Assembly (NCBI RefSeq): GCF_000525915.1
Contig: NZ_AODH01000044.1
Location: 1 to 51,773 of the forward strand
Source: Brochothrix campestris FSL F6-1037
GTDB taxonomy: Bacteria > Bacillota > Bacilli > Lactobacillales > Listeriaceae
Direction of reading: 5' to 3'
DNA: 51,773 nucleotides
Below the pieces are notes generated by a model. The model saw only the letters and a program-made list of their open reading frames with translations, was not told the DNA's origin and made no database searches. This document shows positions 1 through 8,936 of the stretch, in pieces (position 1 is the first letter of the stretch; the number at the start of each line of letters is the position of its first letter). The position numbers and the translations under genes were made by a program.

Positions 1-257
1 TCGAATTGTTGCCACGCGATTTTTGGTGTTGCTAAAATCGAGCCATAGGTCGGTGAAACTTCGTTGACGTCAATCGGTCCAAAGGACCCAATCGCCAAAG
101 CATCAAGTTGATGCGGTTCAAAAAAAGCAAAGACGGCCGCTAATGTTTCAGTTGGTGTGGTCGTCGGTAATGAGATGCGCTCAAGCAGTTGTAGGTTTTC
201 ATCAGCAACGGCACAAACAAATTTTGTGCCGCCCGCTTCAATTGCGCCTAGTAACAT
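1..257 (-). CDS. ROK-family sugar kinase (fructokinase-like), 3' end outside window
   Basis: The minus strand encodes an N-terminal fragment of about 85 residues starting MLLGAIEAGGTKF. This is the ATP-binding phosphate-1 loop (GAIEAGGTK) typical of ROK-family sugar kinases, especially the fructokinase/ScrK type. A second signature, AIGSFGPID, fits the phosphate-2 region. The start at 257 follows a GGAG ribosome binding site. The family phosphorylates free sugars in the cytoplasm with ATP. The substrate cannot be fixed because most of the protein, including the zinc-binding and catalytic part, lies outside the window. A cre-like operator and a TATAAT box lie just upstream, so carbon catabolite control is likely. 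Confidence 0.8.
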   Translation of the reverse strand, partial: MLLGAIEAGGTKFVCAVADENLQLLERISLPTTTPTETLAAVFAFFEPHQLDALAIGSFGPIDVNEVSPTYGSILATPKIAWQQF

Positions 258-286
258 GTTATCCAGCTCCTTTAGGATGTAATTAT

Positions 287-305
287 TGTAAGCGTTTCAA
301 TTATA
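287..305 (-). promoter_or_regulatory. cre-like CcpA site and -10 box for the ROK kinase gene
   Basis: TGTAAGCGTTTCAA at 287-300 matches 13 of 14 positions of the Gram-positive cre consensus TGWAARCGYTWNCW. On the minus strand a TATAAT box occupies 305-300, so the operator overlaps the core promoter of the kinase gene. The -35 region is weak. Binding by CcpA is inferred, not shown. Confidence 0.5.
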
Positions 306-404
306 TCACAAAAGACTATACTTTTAAAAAAAGATTTAGAGCTGATAGTACTTAATGACCTTTTTAAGCTGTAATAGGCTATTCCATTTAAAGTCACTCT
401 CACG

Positions 405-410
405 TATAAT
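405..410 (+). promoter_or_regulatory. -10 box for the HD-domain gene
   Basis: A consensus TATAAT hexamer lies 38 bases upstream of the start at 448. I see no good -35 hexamer at normal spacing (TTCCAT at 382-387 matches poorly), so only the -10 element is supported. Confidence 0.4.
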
Positions 411-447
411 AAAGAAAAAAGGTTCTTGATAAAAGGTAGGTGCCCGA

Positions 448-1110
448 ATGAAACAGACACAAAGTGAACAAGTTATTCTTGAAAAAACAGAAGATTTTGT
501 TAAATCAAAGCTCGCCGGTGACACCACCGGTCACGATTGGTGGCATATTGAACGCGTTCGCACACTGGCGGTTTCACTGGCCGCGGCTGAAAAGGCCAAT
601 CGGTTTATTTGTGAAATGGCCGCGTTATTACATGATGTCATCGATGATAAGTTAGTGGCTGATGAGGCTGTTGCGACAGGTGAAGTAGTCGCTTGGTTAG
701 TGGAGCAACAGGTGAATGCCAGTGATAGCGCAGAGATACTAGCGATCATTCAGGATATGTCATTTAAAGGTGGCGCTAATGAAGGTAAGGTCTTATCCCT
801 CGAAGGTCAGGTCGTACAAGATGCTGATCGGTTAGATGCAATCGGTGCGATTGGCATTGCGCGCACAATGATATATACAGGTGCTAAGGGGCGGCCAATG
901 CATCTGCCTGAGAAGCAACCACGTGAACGCCTTACCCTCGAACAATACCGTAACGGTGAGGATACAGCGATTATGCATTTTTATGAAAAATTACTAAGTT
1001 TAAAATCATTGATGAATACGCCGTCTGCGCAAATGAAAGCTGCACAACGTCATGCGTTTTTGGAAGAATACTTAACACAGTTTTTCGCTGAATGGCAGGG
1101 CGAACGTTAA
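448..1110 (+). CDS. HD-domain metal-dependent phosphohydrolase (YedJ-like)
   Basis: A 220-residue soluble protein with the HD-superfamily signature: His29/His33 in GHDWWHIERV, the His62-Asp63 pair in ALLHDVIDD, and a distal Asp in VQDADRLDA near residue 128. These residues coordinate divalent metal in HD phosphohydrolases. The length and the GHDWWH motif match the YedJ/YpgQ group, cytoplasmic hydrolases for which nucleotide substrates have been proposed. The true substrate is not known from sequence. A ribosome binding site (AAGGTAGG) precedes the ATG. The gene is followed 14 nt later by a small membrane protein gene, probably co-transcribed. Confidence 0.85.
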   Translation: MKQTQSEQVILEKTEDFVKSKLAGDTTGHDWWHIERVRTLAVSLAAAEKANRFICEMAALLHDVIDDKLVADEAVATGEVVAWLVEQQVNASDSAEILAIIQDMSFKGGANEGKVLSLEGQVVQDADRLDAIGAIGIARTMIYTGAKGRPMHLPEKQPRERLTLEQYRNGEDTAIMHFYEKLLSLKSLMNTPSAQMKAAQRHAFLEEYLTQFFAEWQGER

Positions 1111-1124
1111 TAAAGGAGAAAAGA

Positions 1125-1301
1125 ATGAAAAATTTAACTGTTACAAAGTTTTTTTTAACATTAGTGATGTTGGCAGCGCTTATTTTTCAGCGTCAAATAG
1201 GCTATACGCGTAGTCTTATTTTAGCGGGGATTGTCATCGCTTATTTTATTATAGAGGGCATTTTGCGCACGCGCAAAGGCAATCAATCAACGAAGAAATA
1301 G
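1125..1301 (+). CDS. small membrane protein, function unknown
   Basis: A 58-residue protein with two predicted hydrophobic helices (about residues 8-22 and 29-47) separated by a short RQIGYTRS loop, and a basic C-terminus (RTRKGNQSTKK). I chose the ATG at 1125 because AAGGAG lies 7-8 bases upstream; an earlier in-frame start inside the preceding gene has no ribosome binding site. It follows the HD phosphohydrolase closely and is probably in the same transcript. I do not recognise the family. Confidence 0.6.
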   Translation: MKNLTVTKFFLTLVMLAALIFQRQIGYTRSLILAGIVIAYFIIEGILRTRKGNQSTKK

Positions 1302-1317
1302 ATGAGGTGATGTGGGG

Positions 1318-2044
1318 ATGTTTACGTATGAAATCATTCAAAAATTCAATGACTTAGAAATGGTACTCTATGAATACATTCAAAAAAAAACCACGGTCTG
1401 TTCTTGAAATGACAGTGCGTGAATTAGGAGATGCGGTTCATGTCTCGAGTTCAACGGTGATGCGGTTTTGTAAAAAATGTGGCTGTGAAGGCTATACTGA
1501 ATTTCGTTACCGTTATAAAATGGCACTTGAGCAAAAATTAGAACAACAAGAGCCAGAAAATGCGATAACAGCGATGATTAATTATTTTAGTTATATTAAT
1601 AATCCAGTATTTGAAGCTAAAATCACACGTATTGTGAAATCACTTCAAACTGCGCAACAAATTGTGTTTGTGGGGATTGGCACATCGGGTGCAATTGCGA
1701 AATACGGTGCCCGTTATTTTTCAATGAACGGCCGTTACAGTTCGTACTTAGAAGATCCTTATTATCCTGTGCTGGAAGAATTAAATCAAGGGACATTGGT
1801 GATTGCGTTATCCATCAGTGGTGAAACAAAAGAAACAGTGGTATTAATCGATCGGCTTAAACAAAATGGGGCGCGGATTATTAGTATTACCAATCGTGAA
1901 AATGCGACGATTGGGCGGATGTCAGTTGAAACGATTGCTTATAACATGACGAACGACCGGTTGGAAGGCAGTTACAACATGGCAAGTCAGGTGCCGGTTG
2001 TGTTTATCATTGAAGAAATCGCTCGTCGATTACATCATAAATGA
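1318..2044 (+). CDS. RpiR/MurR-family transcriptional regulator, frame broken at an A9 run
   Basis: The full protein would be about 241 residues: an N-terminal RpiR helix-turn-helix (start MFTYEIIQKFNDLE, recognition region VSSSTVMRFCKKCGC) and a C-terminal SIS sugar-phosphate-binding domain (FVGIGTSGAIAKYGA, ALSISGETKETV). The reading frame from the ATG at 1318 changes at the run of nine A at 1382-1390. Removing one A joins the two halves into a continuous RpiR protein. As given, only a fragment starting at 1370 is open, and it lacks the first helices. RpiR regulators sense phosphosugars and control sugar-use genes. The GH1 phospho-beta-glucosidase directly downstream is the likely target. 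Confidence 0.75.
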
Positions 2045-2103
2045 TACAACTTGTTTCAGCGATGGCACATGTATCTTTAAAGAAAAATTTGTGTTTTAAA
2101 CAA

Positions 2104-2132
2104 TGAAAACGCTTCTTTCGGAGCGTTTTTTT
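2104..2132 (+). terminator. intrinsic terminator overlapping a cre-like site
   Basis: AACGCT at 2108-2113 pairs with AGCGTT at 2122-2127 and is followed by a T run to 2132, giving an intrinsic terminator after the RpiR gene. The left arm lies inside TGAAAACGCTTCTT (2104-2117), which matches 13 of 14 positions of the cre consensus. The same bases could therefore serve as a CcpA operator for the downstream glucosidase gene. The second role is inference. Confidence 0.6.
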
Positions 2133-2162
2133 GCTATGCTTAACACATAAGCTTATTGATGA

Positions 2163-3602
<1,440 letters not shown>

Positions 3603-3604
3603 TC

Positions 3605-3649
3605 AAAAAACGTGTTCCTTTCCAATTGATGGAAGAGAACACGTTTTTT
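3605..3649 (+). terminator. intrinsic terminator after the GH1 gene
   Basis: AAAAAACGTGTTC at 3605-3617 pairs with GAACACGTTTTTT at 3637-3649, with an inner TTCC/GGAA extension. The A-rich 5' arm and T-rich 3' arm mean it could work in both directions. Confidence 0.8.
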
Positions 3650-3690
3650 GAGTTAGAGAAGTTGAACAAGCTGAAGTCATTTTTGTTTCA

Positions 3691-3928
3691 CTTTTGTTCT
3701 TCTAGTATTTAAAGCCTAAACTTGGGTGATTTCAAAAATAACGCATCGACGGTAAATAGTCGAGACGTTATTTTCTCCAATCACTGCCGTTTAAACCGGC
3801 TTTAAAGTACTTTTGTTCTTCTAGTATTTAAAGCCTAAACTTGGGTGATTTCAAAAATAACGCATCGACGGTAAATAGTCGAGACGTTATTTTCTCCAAT
3901 CACTGCCGTTTAAACCGGCTTTAAAGTA
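3691..3928. repeat. 119-bp perfect tandem duplication
   Basis: Bases 3691-3809 are repeated at 3810-3928, apparently without a mismatch, and the first 12 bases start a third time at 3929. Each unit contains the inverse of a motif found in dispersed intergenic repeats elsewhere in the window (core CGACTATTTACCGTCG on the opposite strand), plus the arms GCCTAAAC and CCGGCTTTAAAG. The whole gap 3650-4051 holds no recognisable gene. A two-copy unit with no spacer structure is not a CRISPR array. Confidence 0.9.
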
Positions 3929-4051
3929 CTTTTGTTCTTCCAGTTCAATCAGCTAAAGGCTGTCTGAATTTCGCCTTTTCGTTTCGGCACAAATACCCGA
4001 ATACTCAAAGCCGCCAATTTAGTTGCTTTTGACGAGCTGATTTCACTTTTG

Positions 4052-4450
4052 TTACTTAATTTCCATTTCTTCTAATTTCCATAATACCTTATCGCCTTTT
4101 TTAAGGGTTGTTTTGTTAGCACCAGTTGTTACTTCTTTGTCATTGATTGTGAATAACCAGTACATTTGTTTATCGGTATTTTGGACGACGTCGTTCAGGC
4201 TCGTTACGAAACCATCTTTTTCAACAACGGTGAAGTTGTCTTTCATAATGTCTAATAACGATGTTTCGGTTGCAAACGACACGTCTTTTTTGGCGATTTG
4301 TTTGCCTTCTTGTTGTAAGGTAATTGTCGCTGTTTCTGTGGTGTTTGTCGCTTTTTTATCGGTTTCTTTGTTGGACGAACATGCGCTTAGTACAAACAGT
4401 AAGCAAAGAGAAACTAAAATAAGAAACGGTGTTTTGAATGATTTTTTCAT
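4052..4450 (-). CDS. DUF4430 (transcobalamin-like C-terminal domain) lipoprotein
   Basis: A 132-residue secreted lipoprotein. It has a hydrophobic signal peptide ending in the lipobox LSAC (Cys near residue 24), a Thr/Lys-rich linker, then a DUF4430-like domain (residues about 45-132, with LLDIMKDNF, MYWLFTINDKE and GDKVLWKLE). This domain is related to the C-terminal domain of vertebrate cobalamin carriers. I chose the start at 4450 because AAGGGGG lies 8 bases upstream; the longer in-frame start at 4519 adds a polar extension before the signal peptide. The gene is divergent from an ECF transporter operon that is probably for cobalamin. A role as an extracellular B12-binding partner is inferred. 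Confidence 0.75.
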   Translation of the reverse strand: MKKSFKTPFLILVSLCLLFVLSACSSNKETDKKATNTTETATITLQQEGKQIAKKDVSFATETSLLDIMKDNFTVVEKDGFVTSLNDVVQNTDKQMYWLFTINDKEVTTGANKTTLKKGDKVLWKLEEMEIK

Positions 4451-4520
4451 GGTGATACCCCCTTTTTGTTTGAATACATCCACAGTGTAGGGGAAAATGT
4501 TTTTAAAAGCAACTAGCAAA

Positions 4521-4549
4521 TTGACAAATGCTAAAAAAAGGGCTATGAT
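4521..4549 (+). promoter_or_regulatory. sigma-A promoter of the ecf-eutP operon
   Basis: TTGACA at 4521-4526, a 17-base spacer and TATGAT at 4544-4549 make a near-consensus sigma-A promoter. Transcription would begin near 4556, just before the paired ANTAR hairpins and the terminator, so the leader is transcribed by default and the operon is controlled by antitermination. Confidence 0.8.
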
Positions 4550-4570
4550 AAAGCTATCTTTTTAAGCGAT

Positions 4571-4659
4571 CTGTACAATGGTGTACAGTAACACGTATGG
4601 CAATGAAGCCCAAATTTCCCGATGGTTGACATCGATAGTTTGGTGCTTCATTTTTTTTT
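4571..4659 (+). promoter_or_regulatory. EutV (ANTAR) antitermination site upstream of ecfT
   Basis: Hairpin 1: CTGTAC, loop AATGGT, GTACAG (4571-4588). Hairpin 2: GGC, loop AATGAA, GCC (4599-4610). Both hexaloops carry A at position 1 and G at position 4, the ANTAR-binding signature. Hairpin 2 overlaps the 5' arm of a terminator: AATGAAGC and CCAAA at 4602-4614 pair with TTTGG and GCTTCATT at 4639-4652, followed by T to 4659. Binding of phosphorylated EutV to both hairpins should block the terminator and allow ecfT-ecfA-S-eutP-pduO expression. Confidence 0.8.
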
Positions 4660-4713
4660 GATAAGGCATTATATGTCTAAAATACGACGTTTTCAACGAA
4701 AGGAGCGTTTCTT

Positions 4714-5587
4714 ATTAAACTGGTGTTCGAAAGCTATCACCCCATCGTCAATCTACTCTACTTTATTTGTGTGATGATTGTGACGATGGTGTACTTACAT
4801 CCCATTTTACTTATCAGTGAAGCACTCATTTTGTTCGTTATCTGTTTTTTTTTATCTTTCCTACAAGCAAATCGGCCGTTTTTTAAAGCTAAGTGTTTGG
4901 ATGGGGATAGCGATTATTATGCTGAATGTGCTCTTTAATCAGAATGGTTCAATCGTCTTATGGACTATCTTCAGTCGTTCTTTTACATTAGAAGCGTTAG
5001 TAGCAGGAGGTTTGTATTTTTTATCGTATCTTTGCTTACTCTTACTTTTCATCCTTCTCAATCAGATGCTCGGTTCGGCGAAGTTATTGTTGCTTGGTGC
5101 CAAGCGGCTGCCACAGTTTACACTGTTACTGCTGATTAGTTTGCGTTTTTTGAAATTATTTACAAGTCGGATGAAACAGATACAGGCAGTCCAAACTGTA
5201 CAAGGTGTCTCGGTAGCAACCGGTTCGTTAAAAGCGCGTTTGCACAATGGTGGCTTACTCGTCAAGGCATTACTCGTCAGCAGTTTAGAAGAAGCACTCG
5301 TCAGTGCTGATAGTATGTCAGCCCGAGGGTATGGCTTAAAAAAAAGGACGCATTACCAGCACTATCTTATAAGTAGACGTGATGTTGTTCTTGCCAGTTT
5401 AATGTTAGTCGTAACAATTGGACTCTGCTATTTTCAAGAGCAGGGGCAGTTCACGCTTTATCCGTTAACATCGCCTTTAGCAGTTAGTTGGCTGGGTGTG
5501 TTGCTCTTTAGTGTGAGCGGTCTGCTTGTCGCTTTACCAATAATAATTGAAGGGATGGATCGTCTATGGTGGTTCTTTCACAAATAA
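4714..5587 (+). CDS. ecfT: ECF transporter transmembrane component EcfT, frame broken at a T9 run
   Basis: The reconstructed protein of about 290 residues has several hydrophobic helices and the cytoplasmic coupling region with the ARG-type motif (ADSMSARGYG) that docks onto the ATPases, typical of EcfT/CbiQ proteins. The frame shifts at the run of nine T at 4845-4853; dropping one T restores a single reading frame. The start is uncertain. A GTG at 4723 lies 17 bases after GGAG, whereas ATT at 4714 is at ideal distance (8 bases). It is first in an operon with a fused ATPase and an S component, so the system is a dedicated transporter rather than a shared module. Confidence 0.8.
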
Positions 5588-7188
5588 CACAGCTACAGTT
5601 TCGCTACTTGCAATCGGTGCAACTAAATTTAACGGATATCGATGTGACGGTGAATGAAGGGGATTTTATTGTGGTTGCAGGTCCGTCGGGTAGTGGTAAA
5701 TCGACCTTGCTCCGCCACTTCAAAAAAGAATTACTTCCAGTCGGCGCACGCAAAGGCAGTGTAACATTCGACGGTCAAGCGTTGCAATCGTTAGACAGTG
5801 AAGAAGCCGTATCACAAATTGGGTTTGTTATGCAAGACCCAGATCAACAACTGGTGTGTGATACAGTGATTGAAGAGTTGGCTTTTGCGCTCGAGAATGT
5901 GGGGTGTAAGCCTGCTGAGATGCGTCGTAAAATTGCTGAAATTGTTAGTTTTCTAGGATTAGAACAGCTCTTACATACAGCGGTCGAACAGTTATCTGGT
6001 GGTCAGAAACAGTTGGTGAACTTGGCTGCGGTCTTGCTGCTACAACCGCGTTTACTTGTCTTAGATGAACCAACGGCTCAACTCGATCCGATTGCGACCC
6101 GTGAATTTTTTGATATATTAAAGCGGGCGCATGAGGAGTTAAACATGACCATAATTATGAGTGAACATCAGTTAGAGGGTGTGTCTGAATTGGCAAATCG
6201 TCTGCTGTTTATGGCGGGTGGACGGTTGATTGCGGACAATCTTCCCACGGTGGTCTTTCAGCAGTTATTTTCAATGCCGGCCTATCGCTCTTTTATCCCA
6301 TCACTCACGCGCCTCTTTCTCGAAACAAAGACGACCGCCAATTTGCCATTAACGTTGGCAGGAGCTCGTCGCCAATTGCCACAAACATTAGCAAAGCATA
6401 GGATGCTTGAGGCAACATCAGCACCAGCAAAAGATAGTGTGTTGGCAGTGAAGCACGGCTATTTCACGTACGAACCTAAGGGTGAGTGGGTATTACAGCA
6501 TCTCAATGTCACCTTACATGCACACGAGTGTCTAGCCCTACTAGGAGGGAACGGCTCAGGAAAGTCGACCTTATTGCGGGTGATCGCAGGGATGGCTACG
6601 TTACGTCGTGGTCAAGTGTGCTTTCACGGCAAGGTACGTCAGCAACGAACGGTTACTCAAGTGGGCTATTTGGCACAAAATCCGGGTCAACATTTCCTCT
6701 ATGACACTGTTAGCGAGGAGTTAACGGAAGCTTGCAAACGAATCGGTCTATCTGAGATTGATAAGCGAGTGGACCAGACGCTCGCACGTTTTGAAATCGA
6801 GTCGATAGCCCAGACGAATCCGCATGATTGTAGTGGTGGAGAACAGCAGCTCGTTGCCTTAGCTCTGCTCTTGTTGGCGAATCCTCAAGTGCTACTGCTC
6901 GATGAACCGACTAAGGGCATTGATCCACAACGCAAGGCGATTCTCGTCAAGCAATTGCGGGCCTTGAAAGCGAGTGGTGTTAGTTTAATGATTGCGACCC
7001 ATGATGTTAATTTTGTGGCGGAGGTTGCGGATCGCTGTGTGCTTTTATTTGATGGAAAAATTAGTGCAAGTGATGAACCCAAGCAGTTTTTAAGCAATAA
7101 TCTTTTTTATACGACAGCAATTAACCGGTTGGTACGACAGCAATTACCAACAGCAATACGATGGGAGGAGGTGGCCGCAGTATGGTAG
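5566..7188 (+). CDS. ECF transporter ATPase, two fused ABC domains
   Basis: A 540-residue protein with two complete ABC ATPase domains in tandem. Domain 1 has Walker A GPSGSGKST, signature LSGGQ and Walker B LLVLDEPT. Domain 2 has GGNGSGKST, CSGGEQQ and LLLDEPTKGID. It therefore replaces the usual EcfA1/EcfA2 heterodimer. The start overlaps the 3' end of ecfT by 22 bases, which suggests translational coupling. The role is to power substrate uptake together with EcfT and the S component downstream. The position in the eut locus points to cobalamin as the substrate, but this is inference from context. Confidence 0.92.
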   Translation: MVVLSQITQLQFRYLQSVQLNLTDIDVTVNEGDFIVVAGPSGSGKSTLLRHFKKELLPVGARKGSVTFDGQALQSLDSEEAVSQIGFVMQDPDQQLVCDTVIEELAFALENVGCKPAEMRRKIAEIVSFLGLEQLLHTAVEQLSGGQKQLVNLAAVLLLQPRLLVLDEPTAQLDPIATREFFDILKRAHEELNMTIIMSEHQLEGVSELANRLLFMAGGRLIADNLPTVVFQQLFSMPAYRSFIPSLTRLFLETKTTANLPLTLAGARRQLPQTLAKHRMLEATSAPAKDSVLAVKHGYFTYEPKGEWVLQHLNVTLHAHECLALLGGNGSGKSTLLRVIAGMATLRRGQVCFHGKVRQQRTVTQVGYLAQNPGQHFLYDTVSEELTEACKRIGLSEIDKRVDQTLARFEIESIAQTNPHDCSGGEQQLVALALLLLANPQVLLLDEPTKGIDPQRKAILVKQLRALKASGVSLMIATHDVNFVAEVADRCVLLFDGKISASDEPKQFLSNNLFYTTAINRLVRQQLPTAIRWEEVAAVW

Positions 7189-7904
7189 CCTATTTTAACC
7201 GGCGGTCAGTGCAAGTAACGCTTGTCTTTCTCGTCTTAATTGCCGTGTTTAGCTATACGGTTTTCGTCACTGAAAAAAACTATGTTCTCCTCAGTTTCAT
7301 TATTTTAACACTCGTGTTGCTATTGTTTATTTCTCGCTTCGAGAGCCGCCGTGTCAGTTCGAAAGAAATGGTTTTTTTAGCGGTGCTAATTGCCGTTGCA
7401 AGTGCCAGTCGTTTACCTTTTGTCGTTATCCCTAATGTGCAACCTGTCACGTTTTTTGTCATTATTTGTGGGATTGCTTTTGGGGCGGAATCGGGCTTTT
7501 TAGTCGGTGCAAGTGTCGCCCTTGTCTCCAATCTTGTACTTGGTCAAGGGACGTGGACACCGTGGCAAATGTTAGCTTGGGGATTGATTGGTTTTACAGC
7601 TGGTTTGTTACGAAAAACACCGTTGTTACAAAAACGACCGTTGCTTATTGGCTTTGGTTTTGTCGTCGCCTTTTTATACGGTTGGCTGTTGAATTTACAT
7701 TACACACTCATCTATGTCCGACCGTTAACCTGGGAGGCACTCTGGACGGCAAATTTAGCAAGTGCGAGCTTTGATTTAATGCACGCTCTAGGAAATGGCT
7801 TCTTTTTGGCTGTATTTACGACCGCCTTTCTCAAAATAATCCGTCGTTTTCAACTGAAATATGGTCTCGTGTTACCACGTGATGACGGGAGGAGTGAACC
7901 ATGA
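7182..7904 (+). CDS. ECF transporter S component, probably for cobalamin
   Basis: A 240-residue integral membrane protein. Two N-terminal helices precede an S-component core with an Ala-rich helix (AVLIAVASASRLPFV), a PVTFFVIICGIAFG helix and GFLVGASVALVSNLVLGQGTWTPWQM, features common to ECF substrate-binding proteins. I placed the start at ATG 7182 because GGGAGGAGG lies just upstream; the first ORF methionine at 7161 lies inside the ATPase gene. The partners are the preceding EcfT and fused ATPase. Cobalamin specificity is inferred from an adenosyltransferase, a B12 riboswitch and B12-dependent EutBC in the same locus. Confidence 0.8.
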   Translation: MVAYFNRRSVQVTLVFLVLIAVFSYTVFVTEKNYVLLSFIILTLVLLLFISRFESRRVSSKEMVFLAVLIAVASASRLPFVVIPNVQPVTFFVIICGIAFGAESGFLVGASVALVSNLVLGQGTWTPWQMLAWGLIGFTAGLLRKTPLLQKRPLLIGFGFVVAFLYGWLLNLHYTLIYVRPLTWEALWTANLASASFDLMHALGNGFFLAVFTTAFLKIIRRFQLKYGLVLPRDDGRSEP

Positions 7905-8353
7905 AAAAAGTAATGTTTATCGGTCCAATCGGCTGTGGCAAGACGACTTTGACACAGCGTTTACAAGGCCTCGCTTTAAACTATGATAAAACACAGGCTG
8001 TCGCCTTCTACCCCGATATGATTGATACACCGGGTGAGTACATGCTCCACCGTCAGTATTATAGCGCCTTATCCGTAACAGCTGCTGAGGCAGATGTCGT
8101 CGCCTTAATGCAAAGCGTCAGCGATGAGGAACAACTTTTTGCACCCGGATTTGGTGGTATTTTCAATAAACCAATCATTGGTATCGTTTCAAAAAGCGAT
8201 GAGGCCACTTCGAGCGCACAAATTGAACAGCTTCAACAACGCCTACGCGAGGCAGGTGCCCAACAGCTCTTTTGTCTGTCAGCGGTGGATGAAACCGGAA
8301 TTGCACAATTACTCAGTTACTTGAAGGAGGAAGAAGATGAAACTTTACACTAA
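7901..8353 (+). CDS. eutP: EutP/PduV-family P-loop protein
   Basis: A 150-residue Ras-like P-loop protein with the G1 motif GPIGCGKTT (residues about 8-16), G3 DTPGE and a degenerate G4 SKSD, the pattern of EutP/PduV microcompartment-associated proteins. The Salmonella EutP is reported to have acetate kinase activity, so ATP generation from acetyl phosphate is possible here. It starts 4 bases before the end of the S-component gene and overlaps the adenosyltransferase start by 17 bases, so the three genes are translationally coupled. Confidence 0.9.
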   Translation: MKKVMFIGPIGCGKTTLTQRLQGLALNYDKTQAVAFYPDMIDTPGEYMLHRQYYSALSVTAAEADVVALMQSVSDEEQLFAPGFGGIFNKPIIGIVSKSDEATSSAQIEQLQQRLREAGAQQLFCLSAVDETGIAQLLSYLKEEEDETLH

Positions 8354-8900
8354 AACAGGAGATGCCGGCAACACAAAGTTAGTTGGCGGTCGCACGGTTA
8401 GCAAAGCATCAGAACGGGTTGCGTCATATGGTACAATTGATGAACTTAATTCGTGGTTGGGTTATCTCCTCATCCAAGTCAATCCCTTACACAGCGACAT
8501 TCGTTATGATATTGAAATGATTCAGCAAGTGTTGTTTGATTGCGGCACGGACTTAGCGACGCCGGATGGTCACCGCGACTATCGCGTAGTGGAACCTCAG
8601 GTGACATGGCTCGAAGGTCGAATCGATGTCTATGCGACAGAACCGCCATTAATCGAACAGTTCATCATTCCGGGGGGGACGTTGGATGCGTCATTATTGC
8701 ACATTGCAAGGACGACGACCCGCCGTGCCGAGCGTCACATTGTCGGTTTGATGGCAACAGATACAATTAATACGGCTGTTTTACGGTTCATCAACCGTCT
8801 ATCAGATTATTTTTATGCGGTCGCGCGAGCTGTCAATGCACGCCAGGGTACAGCTGATGTCTTTTATCAAAACAGCGATAAGGTGTTTCATAATTTTTAA
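8337..8900 (+). CDS. PduO-type ATP:cob(I)alamin adenosyltransferase
   Basis: A 187-residue enzyme of the PduO family. It has the N-terminal KTGDAGNTKLVGG ATP-binding motif, SYGTIDELNSWLG, and the C-terminal signature RRAERH with FINRLSDYFYAVAR. It transfers the adenosyl group from ATP to cob(I)alamin and makes the coenzyme for EutBC; in Firmicutes eut loci this enzyme takes the place of enterobacterial EutT. The ATG at 8337 follows GGAGG inside the end of eutP. It is the last gene before the AdoCbl riboswitch, placing synthesis of the ligand next to its sensor. Confidence 0.93.
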   Translation: MKLYTKTGDAGNTKLVGGRTVSKASERVASYGTIDELNSWLGYLLIQVNPLHSDIRYDIEMIQQVLFDCGTDLATPDGHRDYRVVEPQVTWLEGRIDVYATEPPLIEQFIIPGGTLDASLLHIARTTTRRAERHIVGLMATDTINTAVLRFINRLSDYFYAVARAVNARQGTADVFYQNSDKVFHNF

Positions 8901-8903
8901 TAG

Positions 8904-8932
8904 TTGAAATATCAGACTGCGCATGATAGACT
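8904..8932 (+). promoter_or_regulatory. candidate promoter of the EutX riboswitch/sRNA
   Basis: TTGAAA at 8904-8909, a 17-base spacer and TAGACT at 8927-8932 form a plausible sigma-A promoter directly after the adenosyltransferase stop. Initiation near 8938-8940 would place a hexaloop hairpin at the very 5' end of the RNA. Read-through from the upstream operon is also possible. Confidence 0.55.
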
Positions 8933-8936
8933 TGCT

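Noticed and set aside
3691-3928. CRISPR-like direct repeats
   Set aside because: There are only two long units joined head to tail without unique spacers, and no cas genes nearby.
4113-4490. Plus-strand ORF opposite the DUF4430 gene
   Set aside because: It is the antisense shadow of a gene with a signal peptide, lipobox and ribosome binding site.
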